This document shows positions 8,520 to 18,401 of a stretch of DNA of 64,000 bases, one piece after another. The position numbers and the translations under genes were made by a program. The stretch comes from Virgibacillus sp. AGTR (lineage in GTDB: Bacteria; Bacillota; Bacilli; Bacillales; Amphibacillaceae). The notes below the pieces were generated by a model. It saw only the letters and a program-made list of their open reading frames with translations. It searched no databases and was not told the DNA's origin. Within the stretch, counting starts at the first letter, position 1, and every line of letters starts with the position of its first letter. The stretch covers positions 1 through 64,000 of the forward strand of contig NZ_JAJERH010000005.1 in the NCBI RefSeq assembly GCF_016919725.2. The letters are read 5' to 3'.

Positions 8520-9554
8520 TCAGGAATACCTCTCCATTAATAATTTAGCTAGATCGTCCATTTCCTCTCTTTTCGTTCGATTCATAAGCTGCTCTACAAT
8601 GTCCTTCGGATCCTTCTCTTCAAATAAAACTTGATAAATTCCCTTCGTAATTGGCATCTCTACCTGTTGTTCTTCAGCAAATTGATATGCAGCTTTCACC
8701 GTACGAACTCCTTCAACTACCATGCCCATCTGTTCAAGCACATCATCTAATTTATGTCCTTTACCTAACAGGTTGCCTGCTCGCCAATTACGGCTATGAA
8801 CACTAGTACAGGTAACAATTAAATCGCCAACCCCTGGTAATCCTAAAAAGCTTAACGGATTTGCTCCTAGTGAGGTCCCCAATCTCGCAATTTCTGCTAA
8901 CCCTCTTGTAATTAATGCTGCCTTCGCGTTATCTCCATAGCCTAAACCATCAGAAATACCTGCACCAAGTGCAATAATATTTTTTAGAGCACCACCTAAT
9001 TCAATCCCTAAAATATCTGGGCTGGTATAGACGCGAAATGATTCATTAATAAACAAATCTTGCGCAACCTTAGCATTATCCATCTGAACTGAAGAAACTG
9101 TAACAGTTGTTGGTTGACGTAAAGCAACCTCCTCAGCGTGGCTAGGGCCAGATAATACAACAATATCTTCTTCCTTATAATTTTCTAGCTCCTCAGCAAT
9201 CATTTGTGATACACGTTTTAACGTCACCGGCTCAATTCCCTTTGACGCATGGATGATTGTTACATCATGATTAAGCACATCATTCAATGACTTACAAACT
9301 TCTCGAATTGCCTTGGTTGGTACTACTATAACAACCGCTGTAACGCCATCTATTGCTTCAGTTAATATATCATATGCCTTAATATTGCTTGGAATTTCAA
9401 CATCTAAATATTTGTCATTTCTTCTTGTTTCATTGATTATAGCAGCTTGGTCTTTTCGATGCGTCCATAAGTTTACCTCATATCCATTATCAGCTAATAC
9501 AATACTTAAAGCTGTTCCCCAGCTTCCAGCTCCCAATACAGCAATCTTCGTCAC
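8520..9554 (-). CDS. gpsA: Glycerol-3-phosphate dehydrogenase, NAD(P)+
   Basis: Reduces dihydroxyacetone phosphate to sn-glycerol-3-phosphate, the backbone of phospholipids, in the cytoplasm. 344 residues, usual length. The dinucleotide motif 'VLGAGSWGTALS' is at residues 6-17, 'SGPSHAEEVA' near 140 and the active-site lysine region 'LGGALKNIIALGAGISDG' near 190. It lies 15 bases downstream of der, as in B. subtilis. Confidence 0.97.
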   Translation of the reverse strand: MTKIAVLGAGSWGTALSIVLADNGYEVNLWTHRKDQAAIINETRRNDKYLDVEIPSNIKAYDILTEAIDGVTAVVIVVPTKAIREVCKSLNDVLNHDVTIIHASKGIEPVTLKRVSQMIAEELENYKEEDIVVLSGPSHAEEVALRQPTTVTVSSVQMDNAKVAQDLFINESFRVYTSPDILGIELGGALKNIIALGAGISDGLGYGDNAKAALITRGLAEIARLGTSLGANPLSFLGLPGVGDLIVTCTSVHSRNWRAGNLLGKGHKLDDVLEQMGMVVEGVRTVKAAYQFAEEQQVEMPITKGIYQVLFEEKDPKDIVEQLMNRTKREEMDDLAKLLMERYS

Positions 9555-9568
9555 AAAATTCTCCTCCT

Positions 9569-10879
9569 CTATTGTCTTCTTCTCGCAAATAACTTAATTG
9601 GTGTTCCAACAAATCCAAATGCTTCTCTAATTTTATTTTCTAGAAATCGTTCATATGAGAAATGCATGAGTTCTGGATCATTCACAAATACAACAAAGCT
9701 AGGTGGTTTTACAGCCACCTGTGTAGTATATAAAACTTTTAATCGTTTCCCTTTTAAAGTTGGTGTAGGATTCATTGCAATTGCGTCCATAATCACATCG
9801 TTTAGCACATTTGTCGGGATCCGCTTCGCGTGATTCTCACTAGCCAATTTAATCGCAGGAATAAGCGTATGTAGACGTTTTTTTGTCATTGCGGATAAAA
9901 ATACAATTGGTGCGTAATCCAAATATTGAAAATGAGCCCGTACGTTTGCTTCAAATTCTTTCATGGATTTTTCGTTTGCCTCAACCGTGTCCCATTTATT
10001 AACAACAATTACGATAGCACGTCCCGCCTCATGAGCATAGCCGGCAATTTTTTTGTCCTGTTCTCTGATCCCTGTTTCAGCATCAATTAAAACCAATACA
10101 ACATCAGATCTTTCAATGGCTTTCAATGCCCGCAAAACACTGTACTTTTCTGTAGTTTCATAAACTTTCCCACGTTTTCGCATACCGGCAGTGTCAATAA
10201 TTACAAAGTCTTGGTCATCCTTATGGAGCTTCGTATCAATGGCATCTCTCGTCGTACCTTCTATCTCACTAACAATAACCCTTTCTTCATTTACTAACGC
10301 GTTTACTAATGACGATTTTCCAACATTTGGTCTTCCAATCAAACTAAAATATATTGTGTCCTCGTCCTCATCGTTATCTTCCCTTTCAGGAAAGTAGTCA
10401 ACAACTGCATCTAATAAATCACCTAATCCCAGACCATGTGAACCAGAGATAGGATAAGGCTCGCCAAATCCAAGCGAATAGTATTCATAAATTGATTCAC
10501 GCATCTCAGGGTTATCAATTTTATTTACCGCAAGTACAACTGGTTTATTTGATTTATATAATAATTTAGCTACCTCTTCATCTGCACCAGTTATACCTTC
10601 TCGTCCATTTACAAGAAATATAATGACGTCTGCTTCATCAATTGCAATTTCAGCTTGCTGACGCATCTGAACAAGTAGCGGTTCATCTCCCATTTCAATA
10701 CCACCGGTATCAATGATGTTAAAGGTAGTTGCTAACCATTCAACTTGTGCATAAATTCGATCTCTTGTTACTCCAGGAATATCTTCTACGATGGATATCC
10801 TTTCGCCAACTAATCTATTAAAAATAGTTGATTTTCCAACATTTGGTCTTCCTACAATTGCTACAACAGATTTCCTCAT
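9569..10879 (-). CDS. der: Double-domain ribosome-assembly GTPase Der (EngA)
   Basis: Essential GTPase for maturation of the 50S ribosomal subunit. Two tandem G domains are visible, with P-loops GRPNVGKST near residues 10 and 184, G3 motifs DTGG and DTAG, and NKxD motifs in each domain, then a KH-like C-terminal domain with '[15 protein letters not shown]'. The start is ATG 10879 (436 residues, family-typical). About 33 codons of open frame upstream are not used because the conserved N-terminus begins here, behind AAAGGATG. Confidence 0.97.
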   Translation of the reverse strand: MRKSVVAIVGRPNVGKSTIFNRLVGERISIVEDIPGVTRDRIYAQVEWLATTFNIIDTGGIEMGDEPLLVQMRQQAEIAIDEADVIIFLVNGREGITGADEEVAKLLYKSNKPVVLAVNKIDNPEMRESIYEYYSLGFGEPYPISGSHGLGLGDLLDAVVDYFPEREDNDEDEDTIYFSLIGRPNVGKSSLVNALVNEERVIVSEIEGTTRDAIDTKLHKDDQDFVIIDTAGMRKRGKVYETTEKYSVLRALKAIERSDVVLVLIDAETGIREQDKKIAGYAHEAGRAIVIVVNKWDTVEANEKSMKEFEANVRAHFQYLDYAPIVFLSAMTKKRLHTLIPAIKLASENHAKRIPTNVLNDVIMDAIAMNPTPTLKGKRLKVLYTTQVAVKPPSFVVFVNDPELMHFSYERFLENKIREAFGFVGTPIKLFARRRQ

Positions 10880-11081
10880 GAAAGGAACATCCTTTCTCTT
10901 TACGTTCAATTTTAATGTTATACCATTTTTTATTGTCCAAATAAGCGATATTGTCGTATCGATAATTATATATTGCAATCATTGAAATGTTATTTCTATA
11001 TTTATCGTCACTGCTCTATGACCTTTGAACAATTTCTATAATAGCAAAAGTAGTACATATTAACAATGTAATTCAAAATCG

Positions 11082-11267
11082 TTAATGCCTGACGATAATA
11101 AATAACTCTTCACTTAGCTCATGGGCAATTCCATCGGTGATTGCTTCTAGATTAGCAGCTGTATCCTCAGCTTCCTTTCTATTCTTACAGATGAAAATAG
11201 GAGCACCACCATCAATAGCTGATCTATTCGTAGTAATAACAGCCAAAATCGCCTTTTCAATTTGCAT
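11082..11267 (-). CDS. Small partner of the YIEGIA membrane protein
   Basis: A 61-residue soluble protein beginning 'MQIEKAILAVITTN' and containing 'GGAPIFICKNRKEAE'. It starts at the base directly before the last base of the YIEGIA gene, so the two are translationally coupled. Small proteins in this position are known as the capping-complex subunit for YIEGIA in Bacillaceae; the assignment rests on position and general character. No catalytic motif is seen. Confidence 0.7.
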   Translation of the reverse strand: MQIEKAILAVITTNRSAIDGGAPIFICKNRKEAEDTAANLEAITDGIAHELSEELFIIVRH

Positions 11268-12161
11268 TTATGAATTTCCTCCCTTTTTCACCGAACCTGA
11301 TTCTGAAGGCATGCGAATTGCATTCTCTAATACTGGTACTGCTCCAATGACCTTAATTGCCTTATCAACCTCACGAATTTGTGGCAAAATGAATATGCCT
11401 ATTCGACCATCATCTAAATCCCTTTTAATCAAAGGTGTAAGTGCTGGTGTACCGGAATCACGGAAAACGCCAAGGGTTACAGATACATCATGTAATATTG
11501 CTTGTCGTTGCCCTAGATTTGCAATTGTCGTAATGACATTCATATTCTTAGGGGTTAAAACAAACCCCATACCATACTTCAATATTTCTTCCTGTCTTTC
11601 TGGAAGCCCGATATTCATAATATAAATGTTATCGACATAGAGACCGGCCCCTTCAAAATGGAGTTGATGATGTTTTATGTCGACAATATCCTTTATCGTC
11701 GATCCACTCATTAATATTCTGCTTATTATTAAACAAGCAATTGCTGCAATCATTGCATAGTACACGTTCCATACAAGAAAAACAAGTGTGCTTATAAAGG
11801 AAGTGATAATAACTAAATAATTTCTACTTTCGAATGATATAGCTATCCCTTCAATATATGTTTTTCCTCTTGGTACTAATTCAAAACTATCTACTTCGGT
11901 TAAGGTATTCCGCTCCATATTTCTTACTTCTCTAAACTGGGTTGCTGCAACAGTCAAAAATGTAACTGCAGTAAATTCCAACTCCATGATTGCCGGAATA
12001 GCTACCGACCCTAATGCAGCTGCAATAAAGCCCAATGATACATGAATTACCTTTCCATGAAGATATGTAGGGTATTGACGATAATCGGTACGTAGCATTA
12101 GTATTCTTGCTACAGTTCCTATGATGACACCAAATAGAATTGGTAACGTATATTCATTCAT
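11268..12161 (-). CDS. YIEGIA-family sporulation membrane protein (YphB/SeaA-like)
   Basis: A 297-residue integral membrane protein with the literal family signature 'YIEGIAISF' near residue 105. Membrane segments are predicted at about 5-22, 42-60, 68-85, 115-135 and 140-155, followed by a soluble C-terminal half ending in basic residues. The family includes B. subtilis YphB (SeaA), which is linked to spore envelope assembly, and the place beside der fits. It overlaps or abuts its small partner downstream. Orthology to SeaA is inferred from synteny. Confidence 0.75.
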   Translation of the reverse strand: MNEYTLPILFGVIIGTVARILMLRTDYRQYPTYLHGKVIHVSLGFIAAALGSVAIPAIMELEFTAVTFLTVAATQFREVRNMERNTLTEVDSFELVPRGKTYIEGIAISFESRNYLVIITSFISTLVFLVWNVYYAMIAAIACLIISRILMSGSTIKDIVDIKHHQLHFEGAGLYVDNIYIMNIGLPERQEEILKYGMGFVLTPKNMNVITTIANLGQRQAILHDVSVTLGVFRDSGTPALTPLIKRDLDDGRIGIFILPQIREVDKAIKVIGAVPVLENAIRMPSESGSVKKGGNS

Positions 12162-12185
12162 TCTGACACCTCATGCATGCTTTGA

Positions 12186-12372
12186 TTTATCCCGCATATA
12201 ACTGGCAGTAATTACCCCTACTTCAAGCAATAGAGTGAAACCAATATTGGTAAAAGGGGATTGAACTGTGAGTAAATGTCCGATGGGTTTAAGGGCCTCT
12301 AGGTCATACCCTTGTGGTACTAACAATCAATGGGGATAAACAAAACCCTCACTGATTGAAGTTTTACTTTAT
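12186..12372 (+). repeat. Degenerate single copy of the 152-bp hairpin repeat (family B)
   Basis: The segment starts TTTATCCCGCATATAACTGG, identical in its first 20 bases to the repeats at 25187-25796. It keeps 'GTGAAACCAA', 'AGTAAATGTCCGAT' and a closing 'TGAAGTTTTACTTTA', but is diverged and about 35 bases longer. It lies in the gap between the YIEGIA gene and the S1-domain gene. The rest of that gap holds an open frame of 65 codons (12320-12517) with one hydrophobic stretch that I do not trust as a gene, and a family A repeat. Confidence 0.7.
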
Positions 12373-12564
12373 GACGAAATAATTTACTTCTTCCTTTTTG
12401 TAGTATGTCTAAAATTGTTTTTATTACTATGACAAATAGGAGAATATCAAAAAATTGAATGTCGCCAATTTTTTCTAGAAAACCATATGTGGGATAAAAT
12501 AATAAGCCGCTGTGCACAATTACCGCTTGCCATTAGCATCATAGCTATTTTCAAATAGTGGTAT

Positions 12565-12705
12565 AGAACAAAAGAGCAAGCGTCCGATTAGAATCGTATC
12601 GACTGGAGCGAGCCAACGGATATAAAAGAATCACGATGAGCTTGCGGCCGATGATGACCTAGATTAGGGCGATTCGTGAAGTCGTATCGTTTCTATTTCC
12701 TAGAC
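12565..12705 (-). repeat. Terminator-associated intergenic repeat, copy 2 (family A, internally deleted)
   Basis: Matches the other family A copies at both ends ('AGAACAAAAGAGCAAGCG', 'GACTGGAGCGAG', 'GATTCGTGAAGTC' and 'TTTCCTAGAC'), but lacks the roughly 60-base section with 'CTCAACACGCCCAT'. The AGTCTAGG end abuts the T run of the ypfD terminator. Confidence 0.85.
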
Positions 12706-12706
12706 T

Positions 12707-12746
12707 ACAAAAAAGGTTCTTTCTAAATTAAAGAAAGAACCTTTTT
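12707..12746 (-). terminator. Rho-independent terminator of ypfD
   Basis: AAAGGTTCTTTCT and AGAAAGAACCTTT pair around a short A/T loop, with a T run on the minus strand. The stem is 13 bp, one of the strongest in the window. Confidence 0.9.
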
Positions 12747-12761
12747 AAACAGCATCTCTAT

Positions 12762-13892
12762 TTATTTGTATTTATTTAATTTATCACCAATAAAGTCTCC
12801 TAGTTGAAATCCAGACTGATCTTCATCCTTTTCATATTGCTTATATTCTTTTGCTTCTTGCTCTTGCTCAAGTTCTCTTATACTTAAAGAAATACGCTCT
12901 TCTTTTTCATTAACATCGAGTACTTTTACTTTCACGTTCTGACCAACTTCTAATACTTCCTGTGGTGTTCCGATATGACGGGTAGCAATTTGCGAAATGT
13001 GAACAAGCCCTTCTACACCAGATTCTATCTCTACAAATGCTCCAAAATTAACTAATCTTTTAACAACGCCTTCTACAATAGCTCCTCTTGAAATACGTTC
13101 CTCAATACCTGACCACGGACCTGGAAGTACCTTTTTACGAGATAGTGAAATACGTTCGCTATCTCTATCAACAGATAATACTTCTACTTTAATTTTATCT
13201 CCTTCTTTCACCACTTCCGAAGCATGATCAACATGCTCATGGGCAAGTTGAGATATATGAACAAGACCATCAACGCCACCAATATCAACAAATACACCAA
13301 AATTAGTTAAACGCTGTACCGTACCCTCGATTACTTGTCCAGATTCCAGTGATTGAAGTAATGATTTTTTCTTCTCTTCTAGCTCTGCTTCCTCGACAGC
13401 GCGATGAGATAAAATAACTCGATTTTGCTCTCGAACTAGATCAACAATTTTTACAGTAAGGGTCTTATCTTTATAATCACTAAAGTCTTCTACGTAGTGT
13501 GTTTCGACTAGGGAAGCAGGTATAAATCCACGTAACCCTACGTCTACAACTAAACCACCATTAACAATTTCTTTTACCTCTGTTTCAAAAACTTCATTAT
13601 TTTCATATTTTTGTTGTAAGTCTTCCCATGCTTTATCTGCATCAATTGCTTTTTTAGATAAAATTACATCCTCTTCATCTATTTTTTTAACCTTTAGTGT
13701 TAGCGTGTCTCCTTCAGTTACAACATCGCTAGCTTTTTCAATATGAAGATTAGATAGTTCCCCAATTGGCAATATCCCTTCGGCTTTGTATCCGATATCA
13801 ACAAGAACCTGTTTTTCATCTACTTTAACAACCGTTCCTGTTAGTGTATCTCCTACATTAACATTTGATACTTCATTTTTTGCTTCACTCAT
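12762..13892 (-). CDS. ypfD: S1-domain RNA-binding protein (RpsA homologue YpfD)
   Basis: Contains four S1 repeats of about 70 residues each (roughly 10-78, 96-165, 183-252 and 268-337); the last three show motifs such as 'GVFVDIGGVDGLVHISQL' and 'GAFVEIESGVEGLVHISQI'. In Firmicutes this shorter S1 protein is not essential for initiation as it is in E. coli; its exact job is unsettled. It lies downstream of plsC and cmk. Start ATG 13892 is preferred over ATG 13898 because AGGAGG lies nine bases before it. Confidence 0.92.
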   Translation of the reverse strand: MSEAKNEVSNVNVGDTLTGTVVKVDEKQVLVDIGYKAEGILPIGELSNLHIEKASDVVTEGDTLTLKVKKIDEEDVILSKKAIDADKAWEDLQQKYENNEVFETEVKEIVNGGLVVDVGLRGFIPASLVETHYVEDFSDYKDKTLTVKIVDLVREQNRVILSHRAVEEAELEEKKKSLLQSLESGQVIEGTVQRLTNFGVFVDIGGVDGLVHISQLAHEHVDHASEVVKEGDKIKVEVLSVDRDSERISLSRKKVLPGPWSGIEERISRGAIVEGVVKRLVNFGAFVEIESGVEGLVHISQIATRHIGTPQEVLEVGQNVKVKVLDVNEKEERISLSIRELEQEQEAKEYKQYEKDEDQSGFQLGDFIGDKLNKYK

Positions 13893-14052
13893 ATCCATAG
13901 CCCTCCTAAATACAATTCGAAACTGAATAACTTATCTTTATTTTTGTTATTCACGTTTCCGTCATTCACCCTAAAACTAATAGAATAATACCAAAAAAAA
14001 TCCCTTTTTTATAACTTCTAATAATTATAATTATTTGTCAAGTAAAGTAGTT

Positions 14053-14631
14053 TTAATTATTTTTTTCAATTAGTATGCTTATTTCTTCCATAATTGCATT
14101 GGCAGCTTCTTGTGCAGAAGCCTTTTTGATTCGTAATTCTTCCATTCGAACAGGCTCTCCGTATATAACCTGTAATTTGTGAAACGGTTTATATGTGCCC
14201 ACAATCGCACAGGGAACAATAACTGCCTTAGATCGTAGGGCAAAAAAACCAGCCCCAGCCAGCGGTTCTCCTAGTTTACCCGTCTTACTTCTCGTCCCCT
14301 CTGGAAATAATCCAAGTGTACGCCCTTTAGAAAGTATTCCTAACCCTTTGCGAAGCGCATTGCGATCACTCATACCTCTTCGAACTGGAAAAGCTTGGAT
14401 GCCTAATAATAATTTCCCTAAAAATGGTTTTTCAAACAATTCCTCTTTCGCCATAAAATGAATATCTCTAGGAGAAGTTATTCCAACAACAGGAGGATCT
14501 AGGTTGGAAATGTGATTAGAGCATATTATAACTGGACCTTCCTTTGGCACATTTTCTTTACCAGTAACCTTGATTCGATATAGAGGATAAAATATAAGCG
14601 CAACAACAAATTTAGCGAATTTATATAACAT
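14053..14631 (-). CDS. plsC: 1-acyl-sn-glycerol-3-phosphate acyltransferase
   Basis: Membrane-associated enzyme that acylates lysophosphatidate to phosphatidate. The family blocks are clear: 'SNHISNLDP' near residue 38 (catalytic HX4D), 'PVRRGMSDRNALRKG' near 77, 'FPEGTRSKTGKLGEP' near 113 and 'PCAIVGTYKP' near 140. An N-terminal hydrophobic helix starts the 192-residue protein. It begins 12 bases after cmk, so the two are probably co-transcribed. B. subtilis lacks plsC at this site, while other Bacillaceae carry it here. Confidence 0.93.
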   Translation of the reverse strand: MLYKFAKFVVALIFYPLYRIKVTGKENVPKEGPVIICSNHISNLDPPVVGITSPRDIHFMAKEELFEKPFLGKLLLGIQAFPVRRGMSDRNALRKGLGILSKGRTLGLFPEGTRSKTGKLGEPLAGAGFFALRSKAVIVPCAIVGTYKPFHKLQVIYGEPVRMEELRIKKASAQEAANAIMEEISILIEKNN

Positions 14632-14643
14632 GAAAGTTTCCCT

Positions 14644-15327
14644 CTATTTCGTATGTTTTATTTTTTTGGCTTGCTCGAGTATTTGCTGTGCTACCTCGTT
14701 TATGGTAAGTGATGTTGTATCAATTTCAAGAGCATCCTCTGCTTTAACTAAAGGTGATGCTTCCCGTTTAGAATCAATTTGATCTCTTTGCTCAATTTCT
14801 TTTTTCAATTCTGCTAAATCAGAAGCTATTCCATTTTTTATATTTTCTTCATGCCTTCTTTTTGCTCTTTCTTCAACAGTAGCTACTAAAAATATTTTAA
14901 CTTCAGCATCTGGAAGTACATGAGTCCCAATATCGCGACCATCCATAACCACATCTCTTTTAGCGGCCAAGGCTTGCTGACGATTAACCATTTCACTTCG
15001 GATCTTCGGATGTTTAGCAACATAAGAAACCGTATTAGTGACTTCAAGTGAACGAATTGCTCCTGTTACATCCTGATTGTCAATAAATACCTTTTGTCCC
15101 TCTATGGTTTGCTTTAATTCAATAGTTGTTTTTAGTAGTAGTGCCGTTAGAGCTTCTTCATCGTTTACATCTACTGAATGGTTCATTGCTTGTAATGTTA
15201 AAGCGCGATACATTGCTCCCGTGTCTATATAAATACAAGCAAGTTCCTTAGCTACCATTTTTGCTACCGTACTCTTTCCTGCTGCAGCAGGTCCATCAAT
15301 TGCTATTGTTAATGTATCCTTTTTCAT
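14644..15327 (-). CDS. cmk: Cytidylate kinase
   Basis: Phosphorylates CMP and dCMP for nucleotide synthesis. 227 residues. The P-loop is '[14 protein letters not shown]' at 10-23, with '[13 protein letters not shown]' near 33, '[13 protein letters not shown]' near 149 and a lid with 'RAKRRHEE'. The gene is the first of cmk-plsC-ypfD and follows the terminator of the PilZ gene. Confidence 0.97.
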   Translation of the reverse strand: MKKDTLTIAIDGPAAAGKSTVAKMVAKELACIYIDTGAMYRALTLQAMNHSVDVNDEEALTALLLKTTIELKQTIEGQKVFIDNQDVTGAIRSLEVTNTVSYVAKHPKIRSEMVNRQQALAAKRDVVMDGRDIGTHVLPDAEVKIFLVATVEERAKRRHEENIKNGIASDLAELKKEIEQRDQIDSKREASPLVKAEDALEIDTTSLTINEVAQQILEQAKKIKHTK

Positions 15328-15374
15328 GAAATGACTGTCATTCCTCTCATAACGATAAGTTCTATTAAAATAGG

Positions 15375-15402
15375 TTGAAAAAACTTGGCTAATGCCAAGT
15401 TT
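15375..15402 (-). terminator. Rho-independent terminator of the PilZ gene
   Basis: AAACTTGGC (15381-15389) and GCCAAGTTT (15394-15402) form a 9-bp stem with a 4-base loop; TTTTTTC follows on the minus strand. Confidence 0.9.
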
Positions 15403-15480
15403 AAGAAAACAAACCTATTTATTATAATAACATACCCCACAAATATAGGTCTATTTCAAAACGGGGTTAACATGCTGTTA

Positions 15481-16143
15481 TTATTCTAACGACATTTCTT
15501 TTTTTCTAGCCTCTCGCTGTTTTTCAAAACAATAACGGATAATATTTTGTTGCTCACTCGTAGACAGTGTCAAAAATTTTAACGCTGCTATTTTTATACC
15601 ATGTTTTTTTTCCTGTTGAAAAGAAATAAATTCTACAATCGATCGCACATAATAATACGTACCATTTGAGAAAGGGAGCGTAAGCCAAACCTCCGCCTGA
15701 CATCCAACTATTTTTATATGTTTTGGAATAATAATAGAAATTCCCCCTGCACTTAAATCAGAAGTAATCGTCGTAAATGGTTGACTGTTACTATCGATCA
15801 TATGCACCGCTACATCAATTGCTGTATTAACTCTAACAAAGGTTCGTCGTTGAATTCGCTTCATATTTTCGTCAGGTAACGCAATTGCCATAGCAGGCAC
15901 ATTAAGCTTTACTCTTGCTATAATTTCTGAATTAAAGTGATAGATAATATCTTCTTCATCACTATAAGTTACCGATAACAACGTACCTTTTACGAATAAT
16001 GTCGACTTCTGCGTTTTCATATGAACTGGATAGTCAATAAACAAATAGTTTTCGTTTTTTTCAATTACTTTACATCGGTATTTTTCTTTTTCTGTATTCC
16101 CAGCTATGGCTATTTCAATATTCAATACCGTACCAATTTTCAT
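15481..16143 (-). CDS. ypfA: Cyclic-di-GMP receptor with YcgR-like and PilZ domains (YpfA)
   Basis: Predicted cytoplasmic c-di-GMP sensor that, by homology to B. subtilis YpfA (MotI/DgrA), restrains flagellar rotation when the second messenger is high. An N-terminal YcgR_2-like beta domain (about 1-95) leads to PilZ with the ligand motifs 'RRTFVRV' near residue 100 and 'DLSAGGISI' near 131, both intact. 220 residues. It lies between cmk and ypeB as in B. subtilis and has its own terminator. Confidence 0.9.
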   Translation of the reverse strand: MKIGTVLNIEIAIAGNTEKEKYRCKVIEKNENYLFIDYPVHMKTQKSTLFVKGTLLSVTYSDEEDIIYHFNSEIIARVKLNVPAMAIALPDENMKRIQRRTFVRVNTAIDVAVHMIDSNSQPFTTITSDLSAGGISIIIPKHIKIVGCQAEVWLTLPFSNGTYYYVRSIVEFISFQQEKKHGIKIAALKFLTLSTSEQQNIIRYCFEKQREARKKEMSLE

Positions 16144-16198
16144 ATTAACTCACCCTATTTCACTATAATGAACCTTTATACCTATTATTACAGAAAAA

Positions 16199-16230
16199 TC
16201 CGAAAAGAGGAAGACAATTTTGTCCTCCTC
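16199..16230 (-). terminator. Terminator of sleB-ypeB
   Basis: GGAGGACAA and TTGTCTTCC pair on the minus strand with one mismatch, next to the ypeB stop, followed by TCTTTTC. Moderate T tract. Confidence 0.65.
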
Positions 16231-17574
16231 CTACATACTACTTGCATAGTTTATTTCCGAACCACTCAATTTCTCTACTCTTTCTTCTTTTCCATCCATA
16301 GCATTAATAAATATTCGGTACGTTTCGTTTCCTAATATACCAAGAAATTCATAGGTTAAGACTTCTTCACCAAGATCATTATCAATTACGGCTAGAAATT
16401 CTTCCTGGATATCGACATTAGGATTAACCATCTCTTTTGCTTCTTCTTCACTGAGCTCTGGCGTTGGTTTTTCTCTCTCTGTATGGTTCATAAAGTAATC
16501 ATTTGCTGTTAATCCAAGAATATCACCGTTATCTAACGCCACTTTAACTTCCATCGCATCGGAATAATAACGGACCCCATCTTCACTGTATAGGAAAGAG
16601 AATGCACCAATATTATCAAATTGCGTACTTTGAAATACAGTCATATTTTCAAAGTCAAATTGCTCTAAATATTTTTGCGCTTTTTTCATGCCTTGATTCA
16701 AGCTAATTTGTTTATCATTTACCGGTCTATCTACCAACAGCGTAATTGGATGTCCGCCTTTTTGCGAGAGATCCATATAGGCATTTTTCTTATCATTACG
16801 GTAGGAGATGCTGTAAACTGGGACATCTGCGCCTTTTCCGCTCTTTGTTATATTTATTTTTTCATTATTTTTTACGTTAAATAATGATTTAGCTTTTGCC
16901 AATGCTTCATCTTCACTTATTTCTTCTCCAGTTAGAAACTTATACTCATGTTTTTTGACGGAGGTATTTGAGATAGAAGCATCACCATTACCCTCTGAAA
17001 ATCCTTCTACCGTTTTTTCTACAGTCTTAAACCCATCAATAATCGTGTTATCCATCTGTTCATCTTCATTCGCCATTGCTAACTGAACATCCATCCAGCG
17101 TAAATTATTTTTTAAAGCTACATGTTGAACTTGCCTTAATTCGTCTTTAATCTCACCTGACTGCTTGTATAAACTTTCTAATGATTTGGTCTCCTTATCT
17201 GACAACGGATCAGTCTCTAAATTCCTAACCGCTGTACGATAGGTAAAGTCGCCAATCTCTGAAAGAAATTCTTCCGTTTTATTAAACGGTAGTAATCCTA
17301 GCGGTAATTGACCGACATCAGAGAGTGCCTCTGATGTTATACGCCATATTTCTACGAGCTGTGGCGATAATCGTTGATCTGAATTCATAGCTAATGCAGA
17401 GCCAATTTTATCATTCAGTAGATCTACGTGATAGGTGAGCTCATGAAAGGCTCGTTGATACGTATTTTCAGCTTGGATAAGAATTGCGTTTTTTTCCTGA
17501 TGCTCTTGGTAGCCCCAGAAAGCTGTACCTGCAATCCCAATTGCTAAGACAGCGATTAGTATCCAGCGAAACAT
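16231..17574 (-). CDS. ypeB: Germination protein YpeB
   Basis: Needed to place and stabilise the cortex-lytic enzyme SleB in the dormant spore; it sits on the spore inner membrane. The 447-residue product has an N-terminal membrane anchor 'ILIAVLAIGIAGTAFW' and a C-terminal region with repeated PepSY-like units, for example 'LTGEEISEDEALAKAKSLF' near 240. ATG 17574 is chosen with AAAGGGTG six bases before it; an upstream GTG lies inside that site. It follows sleB by 14 bases, the usual germination operon. Confidence 0.94.
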   Translation of the reverse strand: MFRWILIAVLAIGIAGTAFWGYQEHQEKNAILIQAENTYQRAFHELTYHVDLLNDKIGSALAMNSDQRLSPQLVEIWRITSEALSDVGQLPLGLLPFNKTEEFLSEIGDFTYRTAVRNLETDPLSDKETKSLESLYKQSGEIKDELRQVQHVALKNNLRWMDVQLAMANEDEQMDNTIIDGFKTVEKTVEGFSEGNGDASISNTSVKKHEYKFLTGEEISEDEALAKAKSLFNVKNNEKINITKSGKGADVPVYSISYRNDKKNAYMDLSQKGGHPITLLVDRPVNDKQISLNQGMKKAQKYLEQFDFENMTVFQSTQFDNIGAFSFLYSEDGVRYYSDAMEVKVALDNGDILGLTANDYFMNHTEREKPTPELSEEEAKEMVNPNVDIQEEFLAVIDNDLGEEVLTYEFLGILGNETYRIFINAMDGKEERVEKLSGSEINYASSM

Positions 17575-17588
17575 AATAAACACCCTTT

Positions 17589-18401
17589 CTATTTACAAAA
17601 TATATGTTTTCCTATTTTCTTGATTTGTGGTCGTGACCATATCCACGCCGATGTTGCTGTATCTGGATTAAAATAATACTGTGCATTCCCTGATGGATCC
17701 CAGCCGTTTATCGCATCTAGCACTGCTTTCCTTGCAGTTTCATTTGGTGTTAACCAAATTTGTCCATCTGCAACAGCAGTAAAGGCTCGAGGCTCAAAAA
17801 TTACACCAGAAACATTATTAGGGAAAGTAGGACTTTCAACCCTATTCAAAATTACTGCTGCCACTGCAACTTGTCCGACATATGGTTCCCCTCTTGCTTC
17901 ACCATAAACAGCATTTGCCATTAATTGAATATCATTTTGTGAATATCCCTGCGGCACATTAACAGCTGTATTGCTATCGGCTTGATTACCACCAGTAGCA
18001 CCTCCACCAGTATCCTGGTTTTTATCTGTTCCACCATAATGGGTAAAGTCTTTTCCTTGATTAATTTGTTGCTTGACATACGACTCATCATATTCACTGG
18101 CTTTTACTAGTTTTGCCTTTGTAGCAGCACCGGCAAGCCCATCAATTTCCATACCAAATTCATATTGAAAATTCCGTAAAGCCCAGTATGTTCCCCAGCC
18201 AAAAACACCATCAATTTTCCCATTATAAAAACCTAAATATTGTAACCTAGCTTGCAATTCTATAACGTCATCACCGACTGCACCGTGCTGAATTACTTGT
18301 GAACTGAAAGCATGGACAGGTTTATCTGGTTGTGATACTTGTATTCCAATAAATAAAAAACATATAATAAATAATGTAATCGGTCGTTTTTTATTCCTCA
18401 T
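17589..18401 (-). CDS. sleB: Spore cortex-lytic enzyme SleB
   Basis: Lytic transglycosylase that breaks down spore cortex peptidoglycan during germination. A signal peptide (about 1-31) is followed by a peptidoglycan-binding domain with 'LQARLQYLGFYNGKIDGVFG' near 50, a linker rich in Gly, Asn and Thr, and a hydrolase_2 domain from about 155 with the catalytic glutamate in 'NAVYGEARGEP'. 270 residues. The RBS AGGAGG precedes ATG 18401. A TGAATA hexamer at 18459-18464 resembles a SigG -35, but I see no convincing -10. Confidence 0.95.
   Translation of the reverse strand: MRNKKRPITLFIICFLFIGIQVSQPDKPVHAFSSQVIQHGAVGDDVIELQARLQYLGFYNGKIDGVFGWGTYWALRNFQYEFGMEIDGLAGAATKAKLVKASEYDESYVKQQINQGKDFTHYGGTDKNQDTGGGATGGNQADSNTAVNVPQGYSQNDIQLMANAVYGEARGEPYVGQVAVAAVILNRVESPTFPNNVSGVIFEPRAFTAVADGQIWLTPNETARKAVLDAINGWDPSGNAQYYFNPDTATSAWIWSRPQIKKIGKHIFCK

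Noticed and set aside
11137-11625. 162-codon + strand frame antisense to the YIEGIA gene and its partner
   Set aside because: It covers two well supported genes on the opposite strand and has no ribosome site or family match.
12320-12517. 65-codon minus-strand frame with a hydrophobic segment
   Set aside because: It overlaps the degenerate family B repeat at its 3' end, has no convincing ribosome site and no recognisable family; it could be a gene remnant but cannot be supported.
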